From Paraglomus occultum (taxonomy: Eukaryota; Glomeromycota; Glomeromycetes; Paraglomerales; Paraglomeraceae), in contig CAJVPJ010000391.1 in NCBI GenBank assembly GCA_910592205.1, positions 1 to 26,436 on the forward strand: DNA of 26,436 nucleotides, written 5' to 3'. Of this stretch, positions 9,830-19,141 are shown piece after piece (the first letter of the stretch is position 1; the number at the start of each line of letters is the position of its first letter). The notes below the pieces were generated by a model, which was not told where the DNA came from, ran no database searches, and worked only from the letters and a program-made list of their open reading frames with translations. The position numbers were made by a program, and so were the translations under genes.

Positions 9830-11326
9830 TGTTATGAGGACATTGTGTAAAGATTAAATGGGATGTGTTTATATATCTCGGTTTTTGAAGTGTTCACAAT
9901 GCTATCGTATTGTGTAAATGTGTGGTGGCTTGTTTATCGCTGATACTATTATAATTATTCGTTGCAATATAATAAATTGGTTTAGCCCATGATGTTACGG
10001 GATTCAAAATCGTGTGACTGACTATCACTGATGTGACTGTATTATGTATAGGAGGAAAATCATTATGAAAAAAACCGGGACCGAACCAAATTGTGACATA
10101 CATATATAAGCCAATGTGACCTGTATAGGAGGTGACTGTATTCTATATACGCCACAACTGTCACTTCTTCATAATAATAATTCCAGAGTGTCTAACAAAT
10201 TGTAGCGTTAATGGTAAGCCTACCAATCATTAATTACAATATCAATTTTTCAAAACGTCTCTGGAATGTTTTCACAATGTCGATTCATTAAATACATTTG
10301 CCTAACGAATTCCTTGCTCATGGTAAGCTTACAATATTAATTGTTCGAAAATGATCTAATTTGTGTCCACATCAAATTATATCATTTTTGACTCGAACCA
10401 ATCGACTTAATAAATTTACCGCCAATTATCAACAACTCCACTTTTCATTAACTTATTTAGTCACTCATGCATTTTTTTTGACGATATAACAAAAATATTT
10501 ATAAGCGCGACTTACAGACTTTTGTCATTATGTCTTCTCATTCCACTGAGTACAAAATTCATTTGCATTAGATGTAATTACGGTATCTGCTGGATAATAA
10601 TAATCACTGCCATAACCCAATTAGAAATGATTGCTATATCAAAAGACGTCTTTTAAATTTTTATAATTCTGCTTACTACTTACTGTTTATAACCTAATCA
10701 CTTATCATCAAGCTTAGGCTTAGTACAAACTTTCAGTCAAATAGCTATTTACTTGTATTCCCGTGCTCCAACCTCCGAATCTTGCTTATATCCATTAAGA
10801 TTTTCGTCGTCTCCCTAAAAAGTCACTTGTCCAATCATATTTAATGTACTGCACAGCAGGTCTTTTACTATTCTAGTTATTATGAAAAGTCACTGCAGGG
10901 GACAAGTCCCGTGTTTATGTTAATACAAGTCTCGTTCTAAGTATTTAAGTATTTTTTCGATGTCTGTGGCAGAATGATTTCCCTTATAAAGACCAGCAAC
11001 CATACCACGCTCAAATCACTTAATCCGGAAGTCAAAAATAAAGAACTTTTCTTGGGATAAAAAACTAGAATTTATTAGCTTTCAAACAAAAAAAAAAGTT
11101 TTTATGAATTTAGTTGGATTTTCGTACATTGCGACTAGGCAAAATTTTATTTGATCATCGTTGTGTGACCTTAATTATAATTGAACTTCACGTTACACTA
11201 CATCTCGGATGCTTGGCATAGTAATAGTAATAGTCGAAATTGGAGCTGACATACCAATATACATCGAGCATATTTGGTAGAAGTTTAATAATACTGATTT
11301 TCGATTTACATAGAACTAGTGTCGTT
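9830..11326. other. Gene-poor AT-rich intergenic region
   Basis: No gene is supported in this 1.5 kb. Two imperfect direct repeats occur at about 10031-10054 and 10113-10148 (both containing GTGACTGTATT and TATAGGAGG). Two similar segments starting ATGGTAAGC occur at 10210 and 10320. These are small and unexplained. The right end should hold the promoter or an upstream exon of the Sel1 gene, but no element could be assigned. Confidence 0.5.
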
Positions 11327-12478
11327 ATGCTGCTTATACTTATGCGAAAATTGAGTACAATAATCAACATGTACTTATACCATAGAATGGCTGAACAAGG
11401 AGATGCCAGTGCACAATCACAATATGATATTGGAGCATGTTATGCCAATCTAAATGGAGAAAATGATGAACAAAAAGCTGTTGGATGGTATGGAAAAGCA
11501 GCTGAACAAAGATCTGCCAATGCTCAATATGATATTGGAGCATGTTATGCCAATGTAAATGAAGAAAAGGATGAACAAAAAGCCGTTGGATGGTATGGAA
11601 AAGCAGCTGAACAAAGATATGCCAGTGCTCAGTATAAGCTTGGTGTGTTTTATGCCAATGGAACTGGAGTAGAAAAGAATGAACAAAAGGCAGTTGAATG
11701 GTATGAAAAAGCAGCTGAACAAGGATATGCCAGTGCTCAAAATAATCTTGGTGTATGTTATGATAATGGAACTGGAGTAGAAAAGAATGAACAAAAAGCA
11801 GTTGAATGGTATAAAAAAGCAGCTGAACAGGGACATGCCAGTGCTCAATATAATCTTGGTGTGTGTTATGGGCATGGAGCTGGAGTAGAAAAGGATGAAC
11901 AAAAAGCTGTTGAATGGTATGAAAAAGCAGCTGAACAAGGGCATGCCAGTGCTCAGTATAAGCTTGGTGTATGTTATGCCAATGGAACTGGAGTAGAAAA
12001 GAATGAACAAAAGGCAGTTGAATGGTATGAAAAAGCAGCTGAACAAGGAAATGCCAGTGCACAATTTAGTCTTGCTTTATGTTATGAAGATGGAACTGGA
12101 GTAGAAGAGAATGAACAAAAAGCAACAGAGTTATTTCAGCATGCAGTAAAACAGGCACATATGTCAATACAGGTCAAAAACAGTCAGCATTATAGCAGAA
12201 TGGCAGGAGTTGTAATTGACATTATGAATGTAATTGACTTGTGTCAATTAGGAGTTGAAAAAGGAAATCCTTATGCACAATATATGCTTGGTCTGTATTA
12301 TGAACATGGGGTTGGGGTAGAAGCAAATATTAAAAAAGCACTTGAATTCTATGAAAGAGCAGCTGAGCAAGGGTATAGTAAAGCAACAAGTAAGGTGTAT
12401 ACTTTTTATGAAAATGGGACACAAGTAAAGGAAAAAATAAGAGAGATAATTGAGTTGTATAAAGGTGATAAGAAGTAG
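11327..12478 (+). CDS. Sel1-repeat protein, about ten repeats
   Basis: Intact single-exon frame of 383 codons from ATG 11327. Other in-frame ATGs at 11342, 11369 and 11387 are equally possible starts; the frame is open a little further upstream, so a 5' exon is not excluded. After a short N-terminal segment the protein is an almost pure array of 35-36-residue Sel1-like repeats, with consensus AAEQGxASAQYxLGVCY then NGTGVEKNEQKAVEWYEK. Repeats 1-7 are regular, repeat 8 (around LCQLGVEKG) has lost the consensus, and repeats 9-10 recover it. The C-terminus ends in a charged helix (EKIREIIELYKGDKK). There is no signal peptide, kinase or other domain. Sel1 repeats form alpha-helical superhelices that bind proteins, so an adaptor role is inferred. 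Several repeats are nearly identical in DNA, which points to recent unit duplication. Because the repeat is a multiple of three, two antisense frames also stay open; these are shadows. Confidence 0.85.
   Translation: MLLILMRKLSTIINMYLYHRMAEQGDASAQSQYDIGACYANLNGENDEQKAVGWYGKAAEQRSANAQYDIGACYANVNEEKDEQKAVGWYGKAAEQRYASAQYKLGVFYANGTGVEKNEQKAVEWYEKAAEQGYASAQNNLGVCYDNGTGVEKNEQKAVEWYKKAAEQGHASAQYNLGVCYGHGAGVEKDEQKAVEWYEKAAEQGHASAQYKLGVCYANGTGVEKNEQKAVEWYEKAAEQGNASAQFSLALCYEDGTGVEENEQKATELFQHAVKQAHMSIQVKNSQHYSRMAGVVIDIMNVIDLCQLGVEKGNPYAQYMLGLYYEHGVGVEANIKKALEFYERAAEQGYSKATSKVYTFYENGTQVKEKIREIIELYKGDKK
11414..12130 (+). repeat. Coding tandem repeats of 105-108 bp (Sel1 units)
   Basis: Seven head-to-tail copies of the 105-108-bp Sel1 unit lie inside the Sel1 gene. 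Units 1 and 2 are near copies 105 bp apart, both with the variant GWYGKAAEQR codons. The segments starting at 11627 and 11951 are 324 bp (three units) apart and share synonymous markers such as AAG GCA (AAA GCA or AAA GCT in units 4 and 5), with only two mismatches over about 95 bp. This pattern indicates recent duplication or gene conversion between units. Confidence 0.8.
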
Positions 12479-12887
12479 GTTTGTTACAGAGCTTTTGATA
12501 TTGACACAAGCACAATTACAAGGGTTGTAAATTGGATAATAAATTGTACAAGACAAGTTATGAATTCTTTATACTAATATTAGGATAAATAATCTTGCAC
12601 TTGGAGAGTTTTAATATTTATATTGAGTATTAGTATTAAACAAAGATATCCGTTACAATATATTTCATATAAAAATAAAATAATTGCGTTGTGTTTGGTC
12701 ATATGAACAGTCAAGTAAAGTTTCTATTTTCAGCTAAATAATTTCATCGTTAGGAAAGGCACAGTGTTTACTGTAAACGCAATAAACTAACATAGGCTTT
12801 TTCTCAGCATCACTTCATTATGGGCCTGCGCGATTACCGATTGTAATGAACAGAAGAGTTAGAACAATAGTCGTATTATATTAACCA
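12479..12887. other. 3' flank of the Sel1 gene
   Basis: No gene is seen. The stretch is AT-rich and includes AATAAA-like sequences (for example ATAATAAATTG near 12536-12546 and AAAATAAAATAA near 12673-12684) that could serve as polyadenylation signals for the Sel1 gene. No repeat or RNA feature was recognised. Confidence 0.35.
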
Positions 12888-13019
12888 TTACGCATACGAG
12901 TCCACGACCGAGCCGCAGGCATCCGCACAGAATCCGCCCGCCGCGAGAGAGAGTCCCACGATACCCAGGCAGGCTATTGACTTTCGGAGTGACTGCTTCA
13001 CATTAAGTAAATTATCCAT
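12888..13019 (-). CDS. Candidate 43-aa hydrophobic small protein
   Basis: An ATG-initiated frame from 13019 to TAA 12888-12890 encodes 43 aa. It has a basic N-terminal part (NVKQSLRKS), a hydrophobic segment (IACLGIVGLSLAAGGF, residues 15-30) and a short tail with CADACGSVVDS. The arrangement would suit a signal anchor or a mitochondrial presequence plus membrane segment. The DNA at about 12905-12965 is strikingly GC-rich (GCGGCGGGCGG) in a very AT-rich flank, and the codons are GC-ending (CTC, GCG, GGC, GTC). I cannot identify it; it may be a whole microprotein, one exon, or a relic. No upstream exon could be fixed. Confidence 0.3.
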   Translation of the reverse strand: MDNLLNVKQSLRKSIACLGIVGLSLAAGGFCADACGSVVDSYA

Positions 13020-13355
13020 GGTATTTGTGTGCGATGCTATGTAAGCAAATCATATAAATAAAGAAAACAAAACACATTGTTGTTGAGCCTAAATAGTTTC
13101 TGACAATATGATCAGGCTTTGCAGAACTTTAATATTAAAACTTTGTTTTATATTTTGTAATGTTGCCTATATACTGTATATAGCGATCCACACCTAACTA
13201 TCAAACACTATTTAATAGGGTTATTATCAATCAATAATAACAGTATTATAAATACATCGGACAACCAACAATATCCTAAAGCCCGTATTATTGTTACATC
13301 TTCTACATAGTTCTTTTCACGGCACGCAATCGGCCAATTGTCAATAGAATGCGCA
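13020..13355. other. 3' flank of the kinase-TPR gene
   Basis: No separate gene is supported. A minus-strand frame (13208-13453) overlaps the end of the kinase-TPR gene in another frame and looks like a shadow extended into non-coding sequence. AT-rich stretches here probably hold the polyadenylation region of the minus-strand gene. Confidence 0.4.
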
Positions 13356-16300
13356 TTACGGAGTTTGCGTACTTGAACCATTAAATCTAATCCTCCTAAA
13401 TCTTTGCCTTGTGCTCCTAAGCATATTGTTAAGCGGACCATCTTGCTGACCAATCATCCGAAAAACTTCATCCCTTAAACCCGCGATCTCTGTGCTACTC
13501 GGTTCAATCTCCAAAGACCGGTTAAAGTCATATAACGCGCTATCATAATGTTTTAGTATGCGATGAACTTTTCCTCTTTCATTTAATGCGTCTACATTAT
13601 CCGGTTCAAGTTCCAACGACCTGTTGAGATCAACCAATGCGCTATCATGTCGTTCGAGTTTGCAATAGACTTGCGCCCTTCGATACAATGTCGTCGCATC
13701 ATTTGGATCAATCTCCAACGACCTATTGATTTCGGTTAACGCCATGTCATGCTGTTCAAAACAGTAACAGACAGCACCCTTTAAGCTCAGAGCAACCGCG
13801 TCATTTGGTTCAATTTCCAACGAATCATTTAGATCAGTCATCGCGTCATAATATTTACCAAACACCAAATAAACATTTCCTCTCATTTTCAAAGCGTATG
13901 CACTATGCGGTTCAATATCCAGCGACTTGTTAAGATTGGTCAAGGCATTATAATGTTGACCAAGCCTGAGATGAGTAGCTCCTTTTACGCTCAATGCATA
14001 CGCGTCGTGCGGTTCGATCTCTAGTGATTTGTTGAGGCTCGTCAATGCGTCGTCATACTGATGGAGCTTAAGATGAATATGTCCTTTTATATTTAAGGCG
14101 TCTTTGTCATTTGGTTGAAGTTCCAATGATTTGGTGAGATCTTTTAATGCTTTATCATATTGATTAATTTTGAGATAGACATTTCCCCTTATTTTCAACG
14201 TCTCCGGGTTGTTTTCTTCAATCTCCAAGGATTTGTTGAGATCGTCCAATGCATCAGGATATTCGTCACGTATAAGACGTACACGCCCCCTCGTTCTCAA
14301 AGCGCGCGCATCATTCTTGTCACGTTCCAACGATCTATCGAGATCGCCCAATGCAGTAGAACAATCACCGCGCGCGAGATAGACTTCTCCTCTTATACTT
14401 AGTGTCTCTGCGCTGTGCTTTTCGATCGCCAATGAGTCATTGAGATCTTTCAGAGCGTCAGAGTATTGTTGAAGTCTCAGATAGACATCTCCCCTCACTC
14501 GCAATGCATATGCATCGTCCGGTTCAATCCTCAATGATTCGTTAAGGTCATTTAATGCATCCCGATATTTCTTACGTTCCAGATAAACTTTCCCTCTTCT
14601 ACTCAACGCAACCGCATTATGAGGTTCCATCGCCAATGACTTGTTAATGTCACTAAATGCATCATCATACCTCTTGAGTATGCAATAGATGACTCCTCTG
14701 TTTCTTAATGTCCATGTATCATATGGTTTAATACTGAATGCTTTATTGAGATCATTTAGTGCACTGTCATACTTCTTAAGTATGAGATAAATATGTCCTC
14801 TTCTGCTCAATGCCCATGCATCATTTGGTGCAATGTCTATTGATTTGTTGAGATTATAAAATGCGTCGTCATACTTCTTGAGTATGCAGTAAATATTTCC
14901 CCTTCTACTCAACGCCCACGTGTTATTCGGTTCGATAACTAATAGTTTGTTAAGATCATTCAACGCCTCTTTATACTGCTCATGATCAAGATAAATTTCT
15001 GCTCTTCTACTTAGTGCGATCGCATTATTTGGTACAATTTCCAATGACTTATTGAGATCCTTCAATGCGTTGTGATACAGACCAAGCATGAAGTAGACAT
15101 CGCCTCTTACTCTCAATGCATCCGCATTATTTGGCATAATCTTCAATGATCTATTAAGATCATTCAACCCGTGGACATACTGACTGAGTGCTTTATGGAC
15201 TTCTCCTCTTATACCCAATAAATGTGCGTTCATTGGTTCAATCATCAATGCTTTATTGAGATCGTTCAATGCATCCCAATATCGTTTAACATCAAAATAG
15301 ACACGCCCCCTTTGGCCCAATGCGATTACGTTGTTTGGTTCGACTGCTAATAGTCGGCTGAGATCGTTCAATACATTATATTGGTCCTGCATGCTATAAT
15401 ATTGATCAAGTTTACGATAGGCGTCCCTCCTTCTTTTCAAGGTATATACATCATATGGTTCGATCTCTAATGACTTATTAATATCATCCAACGCAAGGTC
15501 ATACTGACTAAGCATGTAATAGACTTCCCCTCTTATTCTCAATGTCCATGCGTCGTTTTCTTCAATTTCCAACGATTTGCTGAGATCGACTAGTGCGTTA
15601 TCATACTCATCGAGCATGTAATAGACATTTCCTCTTAGTCTCAATGCTAATGCATCATTTGGATCGATCATCAATGACTTGCTAAAATCGTTCAATGCAT
15701 CGTAATACTTCTTAAGCAGAACAAACACTTCGCCTCTTCTGTTTAATGTCCATGTGTTATCTGGTTCAAGTTCTAACGATGTCTTAAAATCACTCAATGC
15801 GTTGTCATATTTGTTGAGCAAACGATAGACATATCCTCTTCTTCTCAATGCGATTGCGTCATCGGATTCAATCTTCAATGAATTATTAAAATCATTCAAG
15901 GCATTGTCATATTGTTCGAGCATGCGATAGACTTCTCCTCTTGCTCTCAATGGCCATACATGATGTTGTTCAATCTCTAATGATTTGTTGAGATCGCTCA
16001 ACGCGTCAGCATACTGGCCTAGCATACGATATATTTCACCTCTACTATATAACGCCCATGCGTTATTCGATTCGATCTTTAGTACTTTATTGAGATCCTC
16101 TAACGCCTTGTCATATTTTTTGAGAATACCATAGATATCTATCCTCCTACTTAACGAAAATACATCGTCTGGTTCCAGATCCAGTGATTTTTCGACATCA
16201 TTCAATGCATCGTCATACTTTTTGAGCAAGTAATAGATTTCACCCCTTATTCTTAATGTCCATACATCGCTCGGTTCAATTTCCAATGATTTACTGAGGT

Positions 16301-17979
16301 CTTTTAATGCATCGTCATACTGACCAAGCAGGCAATAGACTTCTCCTCTTCTACTTAACGCCACAGCGCTATTCGGTTCAATCTCCAATGACCGATTGAG
16401 ATCATTCAATGCGTTGCCGTACTGATTTGTCATACGATATACGATTGCTCGGCTTCTCAATGACCGTGCATCATCCGGTTCAATCTCTAACGCTCTATTG
16501 AATTCGCTCAAGGCACGATCAAATTGGTTGAGCATAAGATAAGCATCCGCTCTTGTTCCCAAAATAAACCCATCATCTGAATTATTATCCAATGGCCTAT
16601 CAACATCATCCGTTGTATTATTCGAATGTGAATAAAGAGACCATCGCGATGTAGATATTGATGTTGTGTCCGAAAATGAATAGTGTGACCACCGCGACCT
16701 CGATGTATCGATAGATTGATTCAACATTCGATAGATTTCAATTTCCAATGCTCTGTTAAGTTCGCCTGGAGAATTCTCATGGAAAAATTCGCCTAATGGG
16801 TTTTGAATTAAATCGTCTGAGAATGTTTCTGCCTGTTCCAGCATCAGCTCTAATCTTTCGTGAACTTCTTTACAAGGTGGTCTCTCGTCGGGATCCTCAG
16901 CCCAACATTCCGAATATAACTTGGAATAATCAACGGGTGTTCCGAAAACTGGCTCATCACGTAAACCATCTAATCGAAATCGTTTAATGTCCTCTCTCGT
17001 TGCTAAAGCCTGGCACGGGTGTTTTCCGCTGGAAATTTCCCACAGAATTACTCCCAGACTAAAAATATCAGACTTTTCTCCGTGTTCATGAAAACCTTCA
17101 GCAAACAATGACGGGTCCACATACGCTAATGTTCTTTCATTTTTGGACAAACAATTTGTCATTGTATCTGATAGTCCGAAATCAGAGATTTTAGCAACGC
17201 CTTTGCAAATGAGAATACTATTGGAGTACTAGTAATGGTTAAAAGGTAGTATAGATTGCGAATTAACAATAGGATAACCGGCATTATTGTTGTTTATGAC
17301 ACATTACAACGTCATAGATTCGTTATAGAAAGTTAACGCAGGATCAAGACAAGACGGTTGTATAAATTACCAAATTCCTATGAATGATTTCCATTTCATG
17401 TAAATACTTTAATCCATCGGTAATGCCTAAACCGAGTGTAATTTTGTCTTTCCACGACAATACTCGACAACACTCGTCCAAATGTCTGCGCAATGTCCCA
17501 CCATCTGCAAACTCAAAAATCATTTGGTAATATCCTCTTGCATCTGTCAGAATAATGCGCGTGAATAATTATTTCTCTAGTTTTGTAATTCGGCAAGCAA
17601 GGCGCATATACTAGGTGTACCTTTTTTTAAACCGAGAAACTGAATAAGACTCGGATGATTATTAACCCGTTGGTAATCACGAAGCTGAATGTTATAATAA
17701 TAAATGAGAATTGGCTATAATGATGGAAGCATAAGCCAGTATGCCGATTTATCTACATACCTCTTTAACAAGTCGCTCATAATATGCTTCTTCCTGTCTT
17801 GTGTCGAGCGATTTTATTGCAACAGGAATTCCAGAATGCCTCACCAATGCTCTGTACACGACGACAAATCCTCTGGTAGCAATTACAGTGCGATCCAACA
17901 AATCTGCGTCTTGATAATGTTGGATATGTCCTTCTTGAATGCTCTCTTCTAGCCATTCTTTGGGATTGTCTGAAAACAT
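13356..17979 (-). CDS. TKL-type pseudokinase fused to about 30 TPR repeats
   Basis: Model: complement(join(13356..17228, 17371..17543, 17621..17684, 17761..17979)), 4329 nt, 1442 aa, all junctions in phase. Residues about 25-284 form a tyrosine-kinase-like kinase domain: VAIK with Lys56, helix-C region RLVKELRDYQRV, hinge region IFEFADGGTL, catalytic loop HRNLYSNSILI (149-159), DFG at 168-170, then DIFSLGVILWEI and a final ERPP helix. The usual catalytic Asp (HRD) is Asn151, the Mg-binding Asn is Ser156, and the glycine loop is degenerate (ATRGFVVVY). Phosphotransfer is therefore probably lost although Lys56 and DFG remain. A Ser-rich linker (about 318-365) precedes roughly 30 34-residue TPR repeats, consensus YDDALNDLNKSLEIEPNDA-AL--RG-VY. 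TPR arrays bind proteins, so a scaffold in signalling is inferred. The start is uncertain: TTTTCAG just after the ATG could instead be an acceptor for an upstream exon. Confidence 0.88.
13450..16560 (-). repeat. Coding TPR array, about 30 units of 102 bp
   Basis: About thirty 34-codon TPR units lie head to tail in the last exon of the kinase-TPR gene. The conserved core is A-L-x-D-L-x-K-S-L-E-I-E-P. Units are diverged in DNA, unlike the neighbouring Sel1 array, which suggests an old expansion. One unit near 15380-15410 carries a short insertion (around YYSMQDQY), and unit 22 is more divergent (DCSTALGDLDRSLERDKND). The reading frame is kept throughout. Confidence 0.85.
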
Positions 17980-17994
17980 ATTTGCAATATATTA

Positions 17995-18012
17995 ATCTTC
18001 GTCGACGAAGAT
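17995..18012. repeat. 18-bp perfect palindrome
   Basis: ATCTTCGTCGACGAAGAT is identical to its own reverse complement. It lies 16 bp upstream of the proposed start codon of the minus-strand kinase-TPR gene (ATG at 17979), directly next to the purine-rich microsatellite. It could be a site for a dimeric DNA-binding protein or an RNA hairpin in the 5' UTR; the function is not shown by sequence alone. Confidence 0.6.
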
Positions 18013-18016
18013 ATTG

Positions 18017-18051
18017 AGGGAGGAGGAGGGGGAGGAGGATGATGATGATGA
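18017..18051 (+). repeat. GAG/GAT purine-rich microsatellite
   Basis: A run of GGAGGAGGAGG followed by (GAT)n on the + strand reads as a C/T-rich and (ATC)n tract on the coding strand of the minus-strand kinase-TPR gene, about 40-70 bp upstream of its start. Pyrimidine-rich tracts are common in fungal promoters and 5' UTRs. It is also a length-variable simple repeat. Confidence 0.6.
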
Positions 18052-19100
18052 AACTATGATGTATTATATTGTTAATTCTTTTTTGGAATCATTCATGTTG
18101 GTTTGAACCTTAATAGACGTCCCCTATTATTGGCCACAAAGTGCCAACTGGTACTACATTTCATAACGACTAGAGTAACACAGTTTTCTTATGATGTCAC
18201 TTACTGCACAAGAGGCGAGAGGTCAGCATTTTATAATAAGTCAATATCAGCAAGTTATACGATTTTTATGGTAATCCTCGCACTTCAGAGATACGAAACT
18301 GTCAATATAGTAAAACATAGGATTCAGGGTGACAAACGCACGAACTGATTCAAGAATGTTGGCGATTGTACAAAAAGGGTCTTCTGATAAATGAAACCCG
18401 ATTAGGCAAGCTCTTTTTATTAATTAATATTAATGCATTGATTATTTGATTTCACCGACTACTAATCTAGTATCCTAATAAAGGTGTTTGGTTGCGGTCT
18501 ACCATATCGAGATTACCAAAATGCCACATAAAACAGCTTTCAGTAATCTTAAATGAGGACAAAATAATTGTGATAAATACAAATTATTCACAACTGCTGT
18601 AGATAATATTAAAATAGCGATATCTATGTGCACGTTGATTGTCGAAGTAAAATTTGTCTGATATTCACTGATGAATGCGCGTCGCAACAGATTAAAAGTT
18701 TTCGTGTGAGTAGTTTGGTAGTATCGTAAGCTAATTTATCAAAAATAACAGCTCCGCTATTTTGTTCTCTTTTATGTTTGCTCGATAATAAAGCTTTAAA
18801 ATTTAGTGAACTACATCTTCATTGAACAATTCGTGATACCGAAGCTCAAGAGCGACATTAACATGTAGGATTGTCCCTATGTTGAAATATCGATACAAAA
18901 CCAGCTAGCGAAAGAATGCACCTAACAGCCCTTTGGGACAAATTCCGTCATCATTGAATATCGATATTATATTTGATAACGACACAGTAGTAATATTGTT
19001 ATTACGGAATCAATGCCCAACTTTATTATTACGCATCAAGTCGTTATGTAAATGAACGACAACGAGCGCCTATACTGTATATTAATAATAATAATAATAG

Positions 19101-19138
<38 letters not shown>
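19101..19138. repeat. (AAT)n/(ATT)n perfect palindrome
   Basis: A trinucleotide run of TAA units switches to its complement at the centre AATATT, giving 19-bp perfect arms with no loop, embedded in a wider AAT/ATT tract (about 19081-19150). It can form a cruciform or hairpin. It is probably a mutation-prone simple repeat without coding role. Confidence 0.7.

Positions 19139-19141
<3 letters not shown>

Noticed and set aside
11364-12064. Two long antisense open frames (232 and 204 codons) across the Sel1 array
   Set aside because: They arise because the repeat unit is a multiple of three, so an open antisense frame stays open in every unit. The products are low-variety repeats of Leu, Phe, His and Ile with no known family.
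13208-13453. Minus-strand 81-codon frame at the end of the kinase-TPR gene
   Set aside because: Overlaps the terminal TPR exon in another frame and ends in AT-rich non-coding DNA; the main frame has its own natural stop.
18103-18348. + strand 81-codon frame upstream of the kinase-TPR gene
   Set aside because: No motif, no coding-like composition, and no supporting context.
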